Below, one piece after another: positions 17,451 through 26,818 of a DNA stretch of 64,000 nt (positions are counted from its first letter, which is position 1; the number at the start of each line of letters is the position of its first letter). The stretch covers positions 1 to 64,000 of the forward strand of contig NZ_JAAIYO010000006.1 of assembly GCF_014930455.1 (NCBI RefSeq). The letters are read 5' to 3'. This DNA is from Corallococcus soli. Its GTDB lineage: Bacteria > Myxococcota > Myxococcia > Myxococcales > Myxococcaceae. The notes under the pieces are model-generated. The model saw only the letters and a program-made list of their open reading frames with translations, had not been told where the DNA came from and ran no database searches. The position numbers and the translations under genes were made by a program.

Positions 17451-18427
17451 GGGACCTTCACCACCGTCTGGGCGATGCGGCCGAAGGGGCTGTGGCCCTC
17501 GCCGTCCAGCATCTCGATTTCGATGGTGTCCCCCGGCTTCATGAAGGACGTCTTCGGCTTGCCCTCGTCGATGGTCTCAATCATCCGGCGCTCGGCGAGG
17601 CAGGAGATGCCCCGCGCGCGGTCCTCGTTGGACACCGTGCCGCTGCCCAGCACCGTGCCCGCCGTGAAGGCGCGCGTGCGCGTCAGGTGCTGGATGAGGT
17701 CCAGGAAGGAGAAGTGCATCTCCGGGCCCGCGTCGGTGTCGCCCACCAGCTCGCCGTTGAGCAGGCTGCGCATGCGCAGGTGCACCCGGCCGTCCCGCCA
17801 CGCGGAGCCCAGCTCGTCCGGCGTCAGCGCGAAGGGGCCGAACGCGGTGGCGGGCTTGCTCTGGAAGAAGCCGAAGCCCTTGGCCAGTTCCTCCGGGATG
17901 AGGTTCCGCAGGGACACGTCGTTGGCGATCATCACCAGCTTGATGTACTTGCCCGCGTCCTGGGCCAGCGTGCCCATGGGCGTGTCACCCAGCACGACGC
18001 AGACCTCGCTCTCGAAGTCCAGGCCCCAGGCCTCGTCGCGCAGGGGGATGTCCTGCGTGGGCGCCAGGAAGTCGCCGGAGCCCCCCTGGTAGACCAGCGG
18101 ATCCGAGCGCAGCGTGGCGGGCGGCTCCGCGTTGCGCGCCTTGCGCACCAGCAGGACGTGGTTGATGTACGCGCTGCCGTCCACCCATTCATAGGCGCGG
18201 GGCAGCGGCGCGTGCAGCGCCTTCACGTCCAGCGGGCGGCTCTGCACCGCGTCCGCTTCCAGTTGCTGGGCCAGGGCGCGCAGCTGCGGCTCGCGCGCGT
18301 CCCAGTCATCCAGTGCCGCCTGCAGCGTCAAGGCCACGTTGGTGGCCAGGGCATAGGCGGAGTTGTCCCGCTTGACGACGATGAGCCGCCCATCGCGGGT
18401 TCCGTCCTTGAGCGTCGCGAGCTTCAA
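17447..18427 (-). CDS. fahA: fumarylacetoacetate hydrolase
   Basis: A 326-residue fumarylacetoacetase-type hydrolase that cleaves fumarylacetoacetate to fumarate and acetoacetate, the last step of tyrosine breakdown. The metal-binding carboxylates are in DFESEVCVVLG, and other conserved parts are YINHVLLVRKARNAE, MIANDVSLRNLIPEELAKGFGFFQSKPATAFGPF and the closing GSGTVSNEDRA. The TTG start at 18427 is chosen because GGGAG lies 7 nt upstream and the protein then begins LKLATLKDGTRDG, the usual start of the family. The frame is open to 18481, where an ATG has no ribosome-binding site. First gene of the fahA-maiA-hppD operon. Confidence 0.92.
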   Translation of the reverse strand: MKLATLKDGTRDGRLIVVKRDNSAYALATNVALTLQAALDDWDAREPQLRALAQQLEADAVQSRPLDVKALHAPLPRAYEWVDGSAYINHVLLVRKARNAEPPATLRSDPLVYQGGSGDFLAPTQDIPLRDEAWGLDFESEVCVVLGDTPMGTLAQDAGKYIKLVMIANDVSLRNLIPEELAKGFGFFQSKPATAFGPFALTPDELGSAWRDGRVHLRMRSLLNGELVGDTDAGPEMHFSFLDLIQHLTRTRAFTAGTVLGSGTVSNEDRARGISCLAERRMIETIDEGKPKTSFMKPGDTIEIEMLDGEGHSPFGRIAQTVVKVP

Positions 18428-18856
18428 TTCCGGGCTCCCTGGGCGGCCGGAGGGGAGGAAGACGGACCGCCTGAACTGCACGGCTTTTCCGCCGGGGCAT
18501 CAGGGGAGTCAAGCACGCCTGTTGAACGCGGCGCGGCATTCCGCTTCCCCTCCAGCAACACTGTTGGCCGGTAGCACGCTCGCTGCTGCCTCCAAGGCCC
18601 CCCACGCCGGGGCCTCGTGGAAACCCCCGAGGCGGCGGGGGGCTGCCCGGCCGGCTGGCCCGCGGACGGGCGGGGGGACGCAGGGGATGGAGCCGGGAAG
18701 CGCGGACGTGTCGACTGTTCAAGACCCGAGCGTCGCACGCCCCCCGTGTGGCGCTGCCCCCTGGCAGGGACCCGGGCGGCAACCCAGGTTGTGGGGAGGG
18801 CTGTCCGGCCGACCACGACACCGGGGCGACGAGGTAGGGGCGCGCGAGGGTACTGA
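18428..18856. other. 429-bp divergent intergenic region, fahA / kinase gene
   Basis: No gene is convincing here; frames crossing it on both strands lack ribosome-binding sites and read as biased GC sequence. It must hold the promoter of the fahA operon (minus) and of the large kinase gene (plus). The only structure seen is a perfect 7-bp inverted repeat AGGCCCC / GGGGCCT at 18595-18615 with a 7-nt spacer, which could be an operator or a transcribed hairpin. A GAGGG ribosome-binding site sits 7 nt before the kinase ATG. Confidence 0.5.
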
Positions 18857-21800
18857 ATGGCGGGAGGCTTCCAACAGGCCGGCAACACCCCGGGGGAGCC
18901 ACACCCGGGCCGGCGGCTGGGCAATCGCTATGAGCTGCGCCAGCGCCTGAAGACGGGCCGGGGCATCTCCACCTGGCAGGGCCTGGACCTGCTCACCCAG
19001 GAGCGGGTGCTGGTGAAGGTGACGTCCCTGTCCGCCTTCGTGCCCACCGCCCGCCACCGCCTGGAGCACGAGGCGGAGGTGCTGGCGCGGCTGCACGGCC
19101 AGGCGCTCGTGCCCGTGCGCCACCTGGGCACCTTCGACGACCTGCTCTACCTCGTCACGCCCTGGGTGGAGGGGGAGACGCTGGAGGCGCGCCTGCTGCG
19201 CGGCCCCCTGTCCGTGCGCGAGGCCGTCACGCTGGGCCAGCGCCTGCTGGAGGCGCTCCGGGAGGCGCACCACGAGGGCATCCTCCACCGCGACGTGAAG
19301 CCGTCCAACGTGCTGGTGCGCGGCGCGCCGCTGTCGGCCGCGTGGCTCACCGACTTCGGCCTGTCGCGCAGCGAGCGGTTGGACCCCTCGCTGCGTGATT
19401 TGCCCGTGGGCACCGCGCGCTACCTGTCGCCGGAGCAGGCGGGGCTGCTCAACCGGCCCGTGGAGGCGCCGTCGGACCTGTACGCCGTGGGGCTGGTGCT
19501 CTTCGAGGCCCTGGCGGGCCGCCCCGCCCTGGAGGGCGCCTCGGTGGGCGAGGTGCTGCGCCTGCACCTCGCCGTGCACCCCCGGCTGCGGCCGGTGGGC
19601 GTGGAGGTGCCGCTCGCGATGGAGGAGCTCATCGCGCGGCTGAGCCAGACCGACCCGCGCGACCGCTACCAGTCCGCGGAGGCCGCGCTCGCGGACCTGA
19701 ACGCGCTGGAGGCCGCGCTCCTCCGGGGTGAGGCGGAGCCCGCGCTCGTCACCGGCGCGCACGACCACCGCCAGAGCCTCACCGAGCCGTCCTTCGTGGG
19801 CCGCCGCGAGGAGTTGGCCACGCTGGAGCGCGAGCTGGCGCACGCGAGGGCCGGGGGCGCCCGCGCCGTCGTGGTGGAGGGCGAGTCCGGCGGCGGCAAG
19901 AGCCGGCTGCTGGAGGAGTTCTCCGCGCGCGCCACCGGCCAGCGCGCGTGGGTGCTGCACGGACAGGCGCAGGACCAGGCCGCGCAGCGCCCCTTCCAGC
20001 TCTTCGCGGGCGTGGCGGAGGGCATCGCCCAGGCCGTTCGCGACCAGCCCGCCCTGGGGGCGCTGCTGCGCGAGCGGCTCTCCGGGCAGGAGGCCGGCCT
20101 GTGCACGGTGCTGCCCCACCTCACGGAGGTGCTGGCCCCCGGCATGTCCCAGCCCCAGTCCCAGGGCCTGGGGCCGGAGTCGCTCAGCGAGAGCCGCAGC
20201 ATCTGGTGCCTCACCGCGCTGCTCAACGCGCTGGGCACCCCCGAAGCGCCCGCGGTGGTGGTGCTGGAGGACTGCCAGTGGGCGGATGCGCTCACCCTGC
20301 GCGCGCTGGAGGCGTGGAGCCAGGGACGGCGCGCGGCGGACGGGCGGCTGCTGCTGCTGGTGTCGTTCCGCAGCGAGGAGATCCCCCAGGGACACATCCT
20401 GCGGCGGCTGTCTCCGGGCGCGCACCTCAAGCTGTCCGCCTTCGGCGCGGCGGAGGTGGCGCTCCTGGCGGAGTCCATGGCCGGCGTGCTGCCGCCGGAG
20501 GCGGTGGAGCTGGTGACGCGGCTGTCGGAGGGCAACCCCTTCATGGCGTCCGCGGTGCTGCACGGCCTGGTGGAGGACGGAGTGCTCATGCCCGGCCCGG
20601 ACGGCTGGGAGGTGCAGGCGGAGGCGATGGCGCACGCGAGGTCCTCGCGCCAGGCGGCCACCTTCCTCGTGCGGCGCCTGCGGCTGTTGCCCCCGGAGTC
20701 GCTGCACGTCCTGAGCGTGGGCGCCGTGCTGGGCAAGGCGTTCGACGCGCGGGCGGTGGCGGCCCTCTCCGGCACGCCGGTGGAGGCCGTCAACACCGCG
20801 CTGGAGCCCCCGCGCCGCCGGCACATGCTGTGGATGGAGGGCACGCGCTCCACCTTCGTGCACGACAAGCTGCGCGAGGTGCTGCTGGACCTGCTGTCGC
20901 AGGAGGAGCGGCGGGAGCTGCACCGGCTGGCCGCGCGCGCCGCCGCGCAGGCCGTGCCCACCGACCCCTTCGAGCTGGCCTACCACTTCGACGCGGCGGG
21001 CGAGCCTTCCCAGGCCCTGCCGCACGCGCTGGTCGCGGCGGAGCAGGCCCGCCAGCGCTTCGCCCTGGACACCGCGGAGCTCAACTACCGCATCGCGGAG
21101 CGCGGCGCGGCGGGCGCGGATGCCCACACCCGCTACCGCATCGCCTCCGGCCTGGGCACCGCGCTGATGATGCGCGGCCGCTACGACGAGGCCCAGTCGC
21201 AGCTGGAGGCCGCGCAGCGGCTGGCGCGCGACCGGCTGGAGCAGGGCCGCACGCTGGGGCACCTGGGGGAGCTCGCCTTCAAGCGCGGCCAGACGGTGCA
21301 GGCCAACGCCTACCTGGAGCAGGGCCTGAAGCTGCTGGGCCGCTGGGTGCCGCCCGACGCGCTCACCACCGGCGCGAGCGCCGCGTGGGAAATCCTGACC
21401 CAGGCCGCGCACACCCTGGCGCCGCGCCTGTGGCTGGGCCGCAAGTCGCTGGCGAACGGCGAGGAGGACATGCTCGCCGTCAACCTCTACAGCCGGCTGG
21501 CATACGGCTACTGGTACCAGCGCGGCCGGGCCGCCGTGCTGTGGGCCCACCTGCGCGACATGAACCTGGCGGAGCGCTACCCGCCCACGCCGGAGCTGGC
21601 GCAGGCGTACTCCGCGCACTCGCCCGCGCTCACCACCCTGCCCTGGTTCCAGCGCGCGTATGCCTACGCGGAGAAGTCGCTGGCCCTTCGCCAGCAACTG
21701 GGCGACGTGTGGGGCCAGGGCCAGTCGCTGCACTTCTATGGCCTGGCGCTCTATGCCTCGTCGCGCTTCCGCGAGTGCATTGAGCGGTGCCGCGAAGCGG

Positions 21801-23815
21801 TGCGCCTGCTGGAGCGCACCGGCGACCCGTGGGAGGTGAACAACGCCACCTTCCAGATCGCCATGTCGCTCTACCGCCTGGGCCGCCTGAAGGAGGCCGC
21901 GGGGGTGAGCCAGAAGCTGCACGCGGCGGCGCTCACGCTGGGGGACCGCTACTCGCTGCGCCTGGGCCTGGAGGCGTGGGCCAAGTCCGCCGGGGGCCGC
22001 ATCCCCGCGGCGCTGCTGGAGACGGAGCTGGCGGCGCCCACCGCCACCGACCCGCAGTCCTTCGCGGGCGTGCTCCAGGCGGAGGCCCTGCGCCTGCTGC
22101 ACGCGGGCGACCCGGCGCGCGCCGCGGACGTGCTGGAGCGCGCCGAGCGCGTGGTGGAGGACGCGCACCTGCGCCAGGAATACGTGGCCCCCATCACCCC
22201 GTGGCTCGCCACCGCGCGCCGGCAGCTCGCGCAGGAGGCCAGCCCCCTGCACCCGAAGCGCCGGGACGCCCTGCTCGCGCAGGCCGAGGCCGTGGCGAAG
22301 CGGGCCCACGCCGTGGCGCGCACCTACCGCAACAACCTGCCCCACGCGCTGCGCGAGCGCGGGCTGCTGTCCGCGCTGCGGGGCCGCCCCAAGCAGGCCC
22401 GGAGGCTCCTGAACGAAGCGCTGCGCGTGGCCGAGGCGCTGGAGATGCGCCAGGAGCGCGCGCTGACGCTCAAGGCCCGGGGCGAGGTGGGCCAGGCCCT
22501 GGGCTGGGCCGGGGCGGCGCGGGACTCGGAGGTGGCCACGCGCGAGCTGGAGGCCATGGACGACGGCCTGCACCCGGAGCCGGACAGCACGTCCGGCGTG
22601 GGCACGCTGTCGCTGGTGGACCGCTTCCCGCGCGTGCTGGAGGCGGGCCGGCGGCTGGCCTCCGCCCTGTCGCGCGAGGCCGTCTTCGAGACCGCGCGCG
22701 GCGCCATGCTGGAGCTCCTGCGCGCGGAGCGCTGCGCGGTGGTGGACCCCCGGGCCCTGGTGTCGGAGGAGGACGCGAAGACGCAGGGGCTGAGCCGCAC
22801 CGCGCTCGCGCGGGCGCTGGAGACGGGGCGCATCACCGTGCTGGGCCAGGGCCTGCCCGGCGGCATCAGCGAGAGCATGGAGCTGCTCGGCGTGCGTTCG
22901 CTGCTGTGCGCGCCGCTCCAGGTGCGCGGCAAGACGGTGGCGTGCGTGGTGGCCAGCCACCGCAAGGTGGGCGCGCTGTTCGGCGAGGACGAGGAGCGGC
23001 TGGCGTCCTTCGTGGCGGTGCTCGCGGGCGCCGCGCTGGAGAACGCGGAGAACTTCGCGCGCATCGCCGCGCTCTCCGAGGAGCAGGGCCGGCTCTACCG
23101 GGAGGAGCAGGAGGCGGTGCGCCGCCGGGACGACTTCCTGTCCATCGCCGCGCACGAGCTGAAGACGCCGCTCACGTCGTTGCAGCTGCACATCCAGGGG
23201 CTCCAGGCGAAGGCGAAGGGCGCCCCCATGGCGCCGGAGAAGCTGACCGCGAAGCTGGAGTCCGCCTATTCACAGACGCAGCGGCTGGGGAAGCTGGTCA
23301 ACGACCTGCTGGACATCTCCCGCATCGGGCAGGGCCAGCTGCACATCAAGCGCGAGGACGTGGACCTGGTGACGCTGGTGCGCGGGCAGCTGGAGCGCAG
23401 CCGCGAATCGCTGACGCGCGCGGAGTGCGAGGTGCGCTTCCACGCCACCGAGCCCCGCTTCGTGGGCCACTGGGACGCGCTGCGGCTGGAGCAGGTGGTG
23501 GGCAACCTCCTGACCAACGCGATGAAGTACGGCGCGGGCAAGCCCGTGGAGGTGACGCTGGACGGGGACGCGACCCGCGTGCGCCTGCAGGTGCGCGACC
23601 ACGGCATCGGCATCGCGGAGGAGGACCGGGCGCGCATCTTCGAGCGCTTCGAGCGCGCGGTGTCCGTGCGCCACTACGGCGGCTTCGGCCTGGGGCTGTG
23701 GATCGTCCGCGAAATCGTCCAGGCGCTGGGCGGCGGCATCGACGTCGCGAGCACCCAGGACCAGGGCTCCACCTTCACCGTCACCCTGCCCCGCTCCGGC
23801 GCGCCCATGCACTGA
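18857..23815 (+). CDS. giant Ser/Thr kinase - AAA/NACHT-like ATPase - TPR - GAF - histidine kinase
   Basis: A 1652-residue signalling protein. Order: Hanks-type kinase (about 20-290; HRD at 144-146, Lys148, LTDFGLS, catalytic loop HRDVKPSN); ATPase of the MalT/adenylate-cyclase-associated type with Walker A GESGGGKS at 342-349 and Walker B VVVLEDCQWAD; a long TPR-like helical region (about 690-1230); a GAF domain (about 1255-1410); phosphoacceptor His1433 in IAAHELKTPLTS; and an HATPase with intact N, G1 and G2 boxes (NLLTNAMKYG, DHGIGIAEED, GGFGLGLWIV). No transmembrane segment, so cytoplasmic. Such fusions are known in myxobacteria and cyanobacteria; the signal and targets are unknown. No response regulator is encoded beside it. 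Confidence 0.93.
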   Translation: MAGGFQQAGNTPGEPHPGRRLGNRYELRQRLKTGRGISTWQGLDLLTQERVLVKVTSLSAFVPTARHRLEHEAEVLARLHGQALVPVRHLGTFDDLLYLVTPWVEGETLEARLLRGPLSVREAVTLGQRLLEALREAHHEGILHRDVKPSNVLVRGAPLSAAWLTDFGLSRSERLDPSLRDLPVGTARYLSPEQAGLLNRPVEAPSDLYAVGLVLFEALAGRPALEGASVGEVLRLHLAVHPRLRPVGVEVPLAMEELIARLSQTDPRDRYQSAEAALADLNALEAALLRGEAEPALVTGAHDHRQSLTEPSFVGRREELATLERELAHARAGGARAVVVEGESGGGKSRLLEEFSARATGQRAWVLHGQAQDQAAQRPFQLFAGVAEGIAQAVRDQPALGALLRERLSGQEAGLCTVLPHLTEVLAPGMSQPQSQGLGPESLSESRSIWCLTALLNALGTPEAPAVVVLEDCQWADALTLRALEAWSQGRRAADGRLLLLVSFRSEEIPQGHILRRLSPGAHLKLSAFGAAEVALLAESMAGVLPPEAVELVTRLSEGNPFMASAVLHGLVEDGVLMPGPDGWEVQAEAMAHARSSRQAATFLVRRLRLLPPESLHVLSVGAVLGKAFDARAVAALSGTPVEAVNTALEPPRRRHMLWMEGTRSTFVHDKLREVLLDLLSQEERRELHRLAARAAAQAVPTDPFELAYHFDAAGEPSQALPHALVAAEQARQRFALDTAELNYRIAERGAAGADAHTRYRIASGLGTALMMRGRYDEAQSQLEAAQRLARDRLEQGRTLGHLGELAFKRGQTVQANAYLEQGLKLLGRWVPPDALTTGASAAWEILTQAAHTLAPRLWLGRKSLANGEEDMLAVNLYSRLAYGYWYQRGRAAVLWAHLRDMNLAERYPPTPELAQAYSAHSPALTTLPWFQRAYAYAEKSLALRQQLGDVWGQGQSLHFYGLALYASSRFRECIERCREAVRLLERTGDPWEVNNATFQIAMSLYRLGRLKEAAGVSQKLHAAALTLGDRYSLRLGLEAWAKSAGGRIPAALLETELAAPTATDPQSFAGVLQAEALRLLHAGDPARAADVLERAERVVEDAHLRQEYVAPITPWLATARRQLAQEASPLHPKRRDALLAQAEAVAKRAHAVARTYRNNLPHALRERGLLSALRGRPKQARRLLNEALRVAEALEMRQERALTLKARGEVGQALGWAGAARDSEVATRELEAMDDGLHPEPDSTSGVGTLSLVDRFPRVLEAGRRLASALSREAVFETARGAMLELLRAERCAVVDPRALVSEEDAKTQGLSRTALARALETGRITVLGQGLPGGISESMELLGVRSLLCAPLQVRGKTVACVVASHRKVGALFGEDEERLASFVAVLAGAALENAENFARIAALSEEQGRLYREEQEAVRRRDDFLSIAAHELKTPLTSLQLHIQGLQAKAKGAPMAPEKLTAKLESAYSQTQRLGKLVNDLLDISRIGQGQLHIKREDVDLVTLVRGQLERSRESLTRAECEVRFHATEPRFVGHWDALRLEQVVGNLLTNAMKYGAGKPVEVTLDGDATRVRLQVRDHGIGIAEEDRARIFERFERAVSVRHYGGFGLGLWIVREIVQALGGGIDVASTQDQGSTFTVTLPRSGAPMH

Positions 23816-23820
23816 GGGGC

Positions 23821-23847
23821 GCGCCGGGCCCGCGGGCCTACCGGCGC
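23821..23847. terminator. GC-rich inverted repeat at convergent gene ends
   Basis: Outer arms GCGCCGG / CCGGCGC enclose a second dyad GGCCC / GGGCC. The structure lies between the stop of the large kinase gene (23815) and the end of the methyltransferase gene, overlapping the last codons of the latter. No U-tract; a weak candidate. Confidence 0.35.
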
Positions 23848-24866
23848 GTCACTTCCAGGTAGATGACGTTGTCCTGCGAGTCGCGGAACAGCCGCACGTT
23901 GGCCACCTGCTCCAGCGGCGTCTCCGCCAGCAGGCCGCGCATGCCGTCCTCGTCGCGGTAGGTGAGCCACCAGTCCATGAAGGCCTCCATGTAGCCCGTC
24001 TCCGGCGGGTGCACCGCGAAGTTGGCCACCAGCAGCCGGCCCCCCGGACGCAGCATCCCGAAGAACACCGCGGTGAGGCGGCTGGCCACGGAGTCCGACA
24101 GGTAGTCGTACAGCCCGGCCGAGTACACGAAGTCCAGCTCCGAGAACGTCACCTTGCCCGACAGCAGCGCGCGCACGGAGCCGCACACCGGCCGCACGAC
24201 GCCGCCCGGGTGCAGGCGGGAGATCTCCGCCAGGCTCACCGGATCCTGGTCGAACGCGATGAGCTCCTGGAGCCGGCCCTGCGCCACCGCGCGCGACTGC
24301 TCCGCCTCCCGCAGGTGGCCGCACGCCACCGACAGGATGCGCCCGTCGGGCCGGCGCTCCGCCGTCTCATCCATCATCCGCGCGAGCAGCGCGCGGCGCT
24401 CGCGCACGCTGCGCGCGGAGGGCTGCCCGTGCATGTACCGGTAGATTTCACGGCCCGCGTGCAGCTCGTCCGCGGCGTGGTCCATGTACAGGTAGTCGAT
24501 GAGCGCCGCGTCCCCCGCGTAGCCGCGAGGCCGCTCGAAGGCGTGCCGGGTGAAGGGGCACTGGTGCAGGAAGGGGCGCATGGGGTGCTTGCGCGCCAGC
24601 TCCTGGCAGAAGCGCTTCCATACCTCCGGGCTCCACTGCCTCCGCCGGTCGATGAGGCCCCCATGCAGGGACGCCATGCCGTGGTGCAGGACCTCGTCCG
24701 GCCCTTCCAGCATCCGGGTGTGCAGCGCGTCCAGCCACTCCCGCGCTTCGACGAGCGCCTGCTCCGGCCCTTCATCTTCCGCGGGGGGAGTCACCAGGAC
24801 GAGGTGGTTGGGTTCAGGCGCGACCGGCAAAGCCGCGCCGTGGACCGACAGGATGTTCTGGCGCAT
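23838..24866 (-). CDS. SAM-dependent class I methyltransferase
   Basis: A 342-residue protein. The C-terminal part is a Rossmann methyltransferase: motif I is DGRILSVACGHLREAE, the following acidic strand is ELIAFDQDP, and later come ELDFVYSAGLYDYLSDSVASRLTAVFFGMLRPGGRLLVANF. The N-terminal about 140 residues are a helical region with RPRGYAGDAALIDYLYMDH, often found with extracellular-factor-type methyltransferases. The substrate is unknown. The start is ambiguous: the frame opens with GTG at 24905, and ATGs occur at 24875, 24872 and 24866; the last is preferred because AGGA lies 8 nt upstream. It is convergent with the large kinase gene. Confidence 0.85.
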   Translation of the reverse strand: MRQNILSVHGAALPVAPEPNHLVLVTPPAEDEGPEQALVEAREWLDALHTRMLEGPDEVLHHGMASLHGGLIDRRRQWSPEVWKRFCQELARKHPMRPFLHQCPFTRHAFERPRGYAGDAALIDYLYMDHAADELHAGREIYRYMHGQPSARSVRERRALLARMMDETAERRPDGRILSVACGHLREAEQSRAVAQGRLQELIAFDQDPVSLAEISRLHPGGVVRPVCGSVRALLSGKVTFSELDFVYSAGLYDYLSDSVASRLTAVFFGMLRPGGRLLVANFAVHPPETGYMEAFMDWWLTYRDEDGMRGLLAETPLEQVANVRLFRDSQDNVIYLEVTRR

Positions 24867-25004
24867 AGGCATCATCCTGACAACCTGGGAGCGAAGGGCA
24901 TCCACTTCCCGCGCGCCCCGGGGTCGCCCGTTCTGGCTCCTGCCGGCCAGACAGGCCCTCTACCCTCCCGTCATGCCCGTCGCCCTGGAGCGCGGACCGA
25001 CGGG

Positions 25005-25541
25005 CTAGCCTTCGATGCCCCGGAGGATCTGGAAGCTGTCCCCGTCGTCCTGCCAGGCCAGGCTCAGGCCCCGTGAAGGGCCCGCCGCGCTCCCGCCGCC
25101 CATCACGCCGTGCTGCTCCAGCGCGTCCTCGATGTCCTGTCGCACCGCGAGCACCGGGTGCACCTTCAGGCCCGTGGCGAACGCCACCGCGTCCATCAGC
25201 GCCAGGTCCTGCGGCCGGTGCGTGGCCACGTGCAGTTCGCCCCGCGCGCCCCGAAAGGACAGGCGCAGCGGAAACACCCCCAGCCGGCGCAGCACCGCGG
25301 GCGGCACCATCCGCACCACCGCCGGGGACACCTTGCGCACCTCCTCGCCCCGCACGAAGGGGACGCCCAAAAGCCGCGACAGGCCGCGCTGCACCGTCTC
25401 CGCGTCCAGGAGGTCCAGCGCCACCAGCGCCTCCCCCAGCGGGCAGCCCCAGCCCTTCTGGTACTCCAGGGCGGCGTCCACCTGCTTGGACGACACCTGG
25501 CCCCAACGCACCAGCCATTCACCCAGCCGCAGCTTCCCCAT
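25005..25541 (-). CDS. stand-alone MshEN/GspE-N-terminal-like domain protein
   Basis: A 178-residue protein resembling the N-terminal domain of type II secretion and type IV pilus ATPases (GspE/PilB/MshE) without the ATPase. The first 60 residues carry the two consecutive helical motifs typical of c-di-GMP-binding MshEN domains: LGEWLVRWGQVSSKQVDAAL followed by LEYQ, then LGEALVALDLLDAETVQRGL followed by SRLLGVPFV. The second half (PPAVLRRLGVFPLRL ... ATHRPQDLALMDAVAFATGLKVHPVLA) matches the usual second half of the domain. The ATG at 25541 opens the conserved region; no ribosome-binding site is obvious. Such orphan domains are frequent in myxobacteria and may act as c-di-GMP or protein-interaction modules. 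Confidence 0.82.
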   Translation of the reverse strand: MGKLRLGEWLVRWGQVSSKQVDAALEYQKGWGCPLGEALVALDLLDAETVQRGLSRLLGVPFVRGEEVRKVSPAVVRMVPPAVLRRLGVFPLRLSFRGARGELHVATHRPQDLALMDAVAFATGLKVHPVLAVRQDIEDALEQHGVMGGGSAAGPSRGLSLAWQDDGDSFQILRGIEG

Positions 25542-25664
25542 GAGAGGACCCCCAGCGCGCGACGTCCGCCGCGCCCAAGGGGTCATGCGCCCTGCGTGCC
25601 ACAACCTGGGTGCAATCCTTCCGCACCCTTGCACCTGAACTTCCACGACAGGGTGAAAGCTTTT

Positions 25665-25701
25665 CCGCGTCCGGCCGGTCGGAATGACAGGCCGGACGCG
25701 G
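25665..25701. terminator. perfect 12-bp hairpin
   Basis: CCGCGTCCGGCC (25665-25676) pairs perfectly with GGCCGGACGCGG (25690-25701) around a 13-nt loop. It lies 44 nt past the stop of the minus-strand secreted-protein gene at 25745. No U-tract follows on either strand, so Rho-assisted termination or an operator role are both possible. Confidence 0.55.
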
Positions 25702-25744
25702 AGGGGTTCAATCGCACGCACTCCACCGCGACCGCCGCACCGGT

Positions 25745-26113
25745 TCACACCCTCAGCGGGTGGAACTGCTCCGGGCACTCCCAATACGTGTACTCGCAGG
25801 TGGCCCGCGTCTCGTCGCACGGCACCTGCATGATGGTGATGAGCTCGCACGGGTGGAGCGGCGCCTCCAGGGCGCGGGTGCGGTGGCCCGCGTCCAGTCC
25901 GTCCGGCCGCGTGCCCGCGTCCGCGCCCCCGTCAATGCCCTCCACTGGCAGCGGCGCCACCACCGCGTGGTTGCCGGACACCCCCGCCCGCTCCCGGTCC
26001 TCCCCGCTCGCGCGGGTCTCCAGGGAGGGCTTTCCTCCCAGTGCGTCCCTCACGGACGGCACGGCCGGGGCCGCGCCCAGCACCGCGCCCAGGACATACA
26101 GCTTCGTTCGCAT
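25745..26113 (-). CDS. small secreted protein, unknown function
   Basis: A 122-residue protein. The ATG at 26113 is preferred: GGGAGG lies directly upstream and the product starts with a signal peptide (MRTKLYVLGAVLGAAPAVPS). The middle is Gly/Asp/Ala-rich and low in complexity. The C-terminal about 35 residues hold four Cys (PCELITIMQVPCDETRATC, then EYTYWEC) suggesting two disulphides. I do not recognise the family. The frame continues upstream to 26203, but without signal-peptide character. Confidence 0.7.
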   Translation of the reverse strand: MRTKLYVLGAVLGAAPAVPSVRDALGGKPSLETRASGEDRERAGVSGNHAVVAPLPVEGIDGGADAGTRPDGLDAGHRTRALEAPLHPCELITIMQVPCDETRATCEYTYWECPEQFHPLRV

Positions 26114-26310
26114 GACCTCCCCCTTGCCGGCTTCGGCTTTCCGTCGGCGCGCGTCGTGACGCACCGGGTCCGGTCGAGCTGGCAGAGACGGTTCTACCAG
26201 CAAGGTCTGACATCCCCTGCCCCGCCCGCCAGGGGAATGCGGGCGTCCGGTATCCGACGACAGGCACTGCGGTTAGGATGGCGCGCCCCGCCTGGAGAGC
26301 CGTACCGCGC

Positions 26311-26688
26311 ATGAAGATTGAAATCGCCCACCTGCCCCACGACATCATCGAGGTCATCTACCCTTCGGAAGTGACGCCGAAGGACGTGACCGACTACGTC
26401 GAGCAACTGAAGAAGGACATCACCGCTCGCGGCGGCAAGGAATGGTCCGCCCTGGTGGACCAGTCCAAGCTGCGGGTGATGCCCGCCACGGTGGTGGGGG
26501 AGATGGCGCGGCTGAACGCGTACGCCCAGCAGCGCGGCATGGTGCGCTCCGCGCGCGTGGTCGTGGACCCCGGTAGCGGCCTGCAGGCGTGGCGCATGAC
26601 CAAGAACGCCGGCCTCACCATCCCCGCGAAGACCTTCGAGACCCGCGCGGAAGCGCTGGCCTGGCTCGAAGCCCCCGACGCGGACTAG
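26311..26688 (+). CDS. SpoIIAA/STAS-like protein
   Basis: A 125-residue protein without signal or membrane segments. The pattern of short strands and helices (MKIEIAHLPHDIIEVIYPSEVTPKDVTDYVEQLKKDIT, then WSALVDQSKL, SARVVVDPGSGLQAWRMTKNAG, ETRAEALAWL) fits the SpoIIAA-like/STAS-type fold. It lacks the Asp-Ser phosphorylation motif typical of true anti-sigma-factor antagonists. The start is the ATG at 26311; an upstream start at 26278 adds a stretch that looks non-conserved. It stands alone between a divergent small secreted-protein gene and the protease gene. Confidence 0.75.
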   Translation: MKIEIAHLPHDIIEVIYPSEVTPKDVTDYVEQLKKDITARGGKEWSALVDQSKLRVMPATVVGEMARLNAYAQQRGMVRSARVVVDPGSGLQAWRMTKNAGLTIPAKTFETRAEALAWLEAPDAD

Positions 26689-26818
26689 CCCCCTCCCCCC
26701 CCCGGGGAAACCTCCTCCGTCGTGCGGACGCCCTGCGACCGCACACGTCCGTCTCCGTATTACAGTAGCACCCTATTCCTTCGCTGAGTCTGTCGCTGTC
26801 CCGTCAGGAGTCGCCCGC

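Noticed and set aside
18719-23191. A 1490-codon open frame on the minus strand
   Set aside because: It is antisense to the large kinase gene, is built of Gln/Arg/Leu/His-rich low-complexity sequence, and has no domain or ribosome-binding site; it arises from the GC bias of the sense gene.
26689-26718. A C-rich run after the STAS-like gene, considered as a phase-variable tract
   Set aside because: It is outside any coding region and promoter; most likely simple GC-rich spacer.
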